Shown here: positions 45,440 through 45,515 of the stretch, piece after piece
How positions within the stretch are numbered: the stretch's first letter is position 1
Layout of the letters: each line of letters begins with the position of its first letter
DNA from: Pseudovibrio denitrificans JCM 12308
Lineage (GTDB): Bacteria > Pseudomonadota > Alphaproteobacteria > Rhizobiales > Stappiaceae
Reading direction: 5' to 3'
Length of the DNA stretch: 45,515 nucleotides
Assembly (NCBI RefSeq): GCF_001310815.1
Contig: NZ_BAZK01000034.1
Span: forward strand, 1 to 45,515
The notes under the pieces: model-generated
Seen by the model: only the letters and a program-made list of their open reading frames with translations
Databases searched by the model: none
What the model was told of the DNA's origin: nothing
Made by a program: the position numbers and the translations under genes

Positions 45440-45515
45440 TTCGTCATCCCGCACAAACGCAGTGCGATGCGGGACCCAGAGCCCCACACCCGAACCTCTC
45501 TGCTGGATACCGGAC
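45440..45515. repeat. Dispersed palindromic repeat, cut by the window end
   Basis: CGTCATCCCGCA and TGCGGGACCCAGAG form an inverted pair, followed by CTGGATACCGGAC at the window edge, whose partner would lie just outside. This layout (GTCATCCCG, inverted CGGGA-CCAGAG, then CTGGATACCGG) is the pattern of intergenic palindromic repeats found in many copies in alphaproteobacterial genomes. Only this copy is visible here. Confidence 0.6.

Noticed and set aside
45036..45489. 119- and 143-codon open frames on the minus strand at the right edge
   Set aside because: Two overlapping frames are open in the same GC-rich DNA, neither with a domain or start site; part lies in the dispersed repeat.

Overview
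The window looks like a stretch of a moderate-GC marine alphaproteobacterial chromosome, most like Pseudovibrio and relatives. This is inferred from gene content and protein style, because no rRNA or tRNA gene is present to confirm it. The annotation rests on motif reading of translated reading frames; no database search was possible.

Layout. (1) 0.2-8 kb, minus strand: a crotonase gene and a TetR regulator behind a perfect palindrome, a Tat-exported serine hydrolase, a 1074-residue self-sufficient reductive dehalogenase fused to its own flavin/2Fe-2S reductase (BhbA-like), a small secreted protein and a P-loop kinase. (2) 8-11.5 kb: three tandem PAS-LuxR regulator paralogues. (3) 11.7-18.9 kb: an OmpR-type two-component pair, OsmC, an MDR-family reductase, a PhzF-like enzyme, an Lrp/AsnC regulator, an unknown secreted protein, PlsY and a TetR regulator. 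(4) 19-28.5 kb: the leucine/isovalerate degradation (liu) operon, from isovaleryl-CoA to acetoacetate plus acetyl-CoA. It includes an acyl-CoA synthetase gene and is followed by an MFS exporter. A 16-bp palindrome sits between the operon and the divergent TetR gene. (5) 28.5-32.7 kb: five isochorismatase-fold cysteine hydrolase paralogues around a GlxA-type AraC regulator. (6) 34-41.8 kb: a complete Na+-translocating NADH:quinone oxidoreductase module. nqrABCDEF runs on the minus strand, and the maturation genes apbE (flavin transferase) and nqrM (iron delivery) diverge from it. (7) 42.9-44.9 kb: a DEAD-box RNA helicase with a DbpA-type RNA-binding domain and RGG tail, preceded by a leader that can form a four-helix structure. 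The window ends in unassigned DNA and a dispersed palindromic repeat.

A notable technical feature is that five conserved genes (liu TetR, liuD, glxA-type, nqrA, DEAD helicase) are broken by six single-base deletions, each in a short homopolymer. Restoring one base at each site gives full-length proteins. This pattern suggests sequencing or assembly error rather than real gene decay, so these genes are annotated as probably intact.

The best candidates for new biology are the dehalogenase fusion, the five-member cysteine hydrolase cluster (one member has lost its catalytic Asp), the three PAS-LuxR paralogues and the structured leader of the helicase gene.
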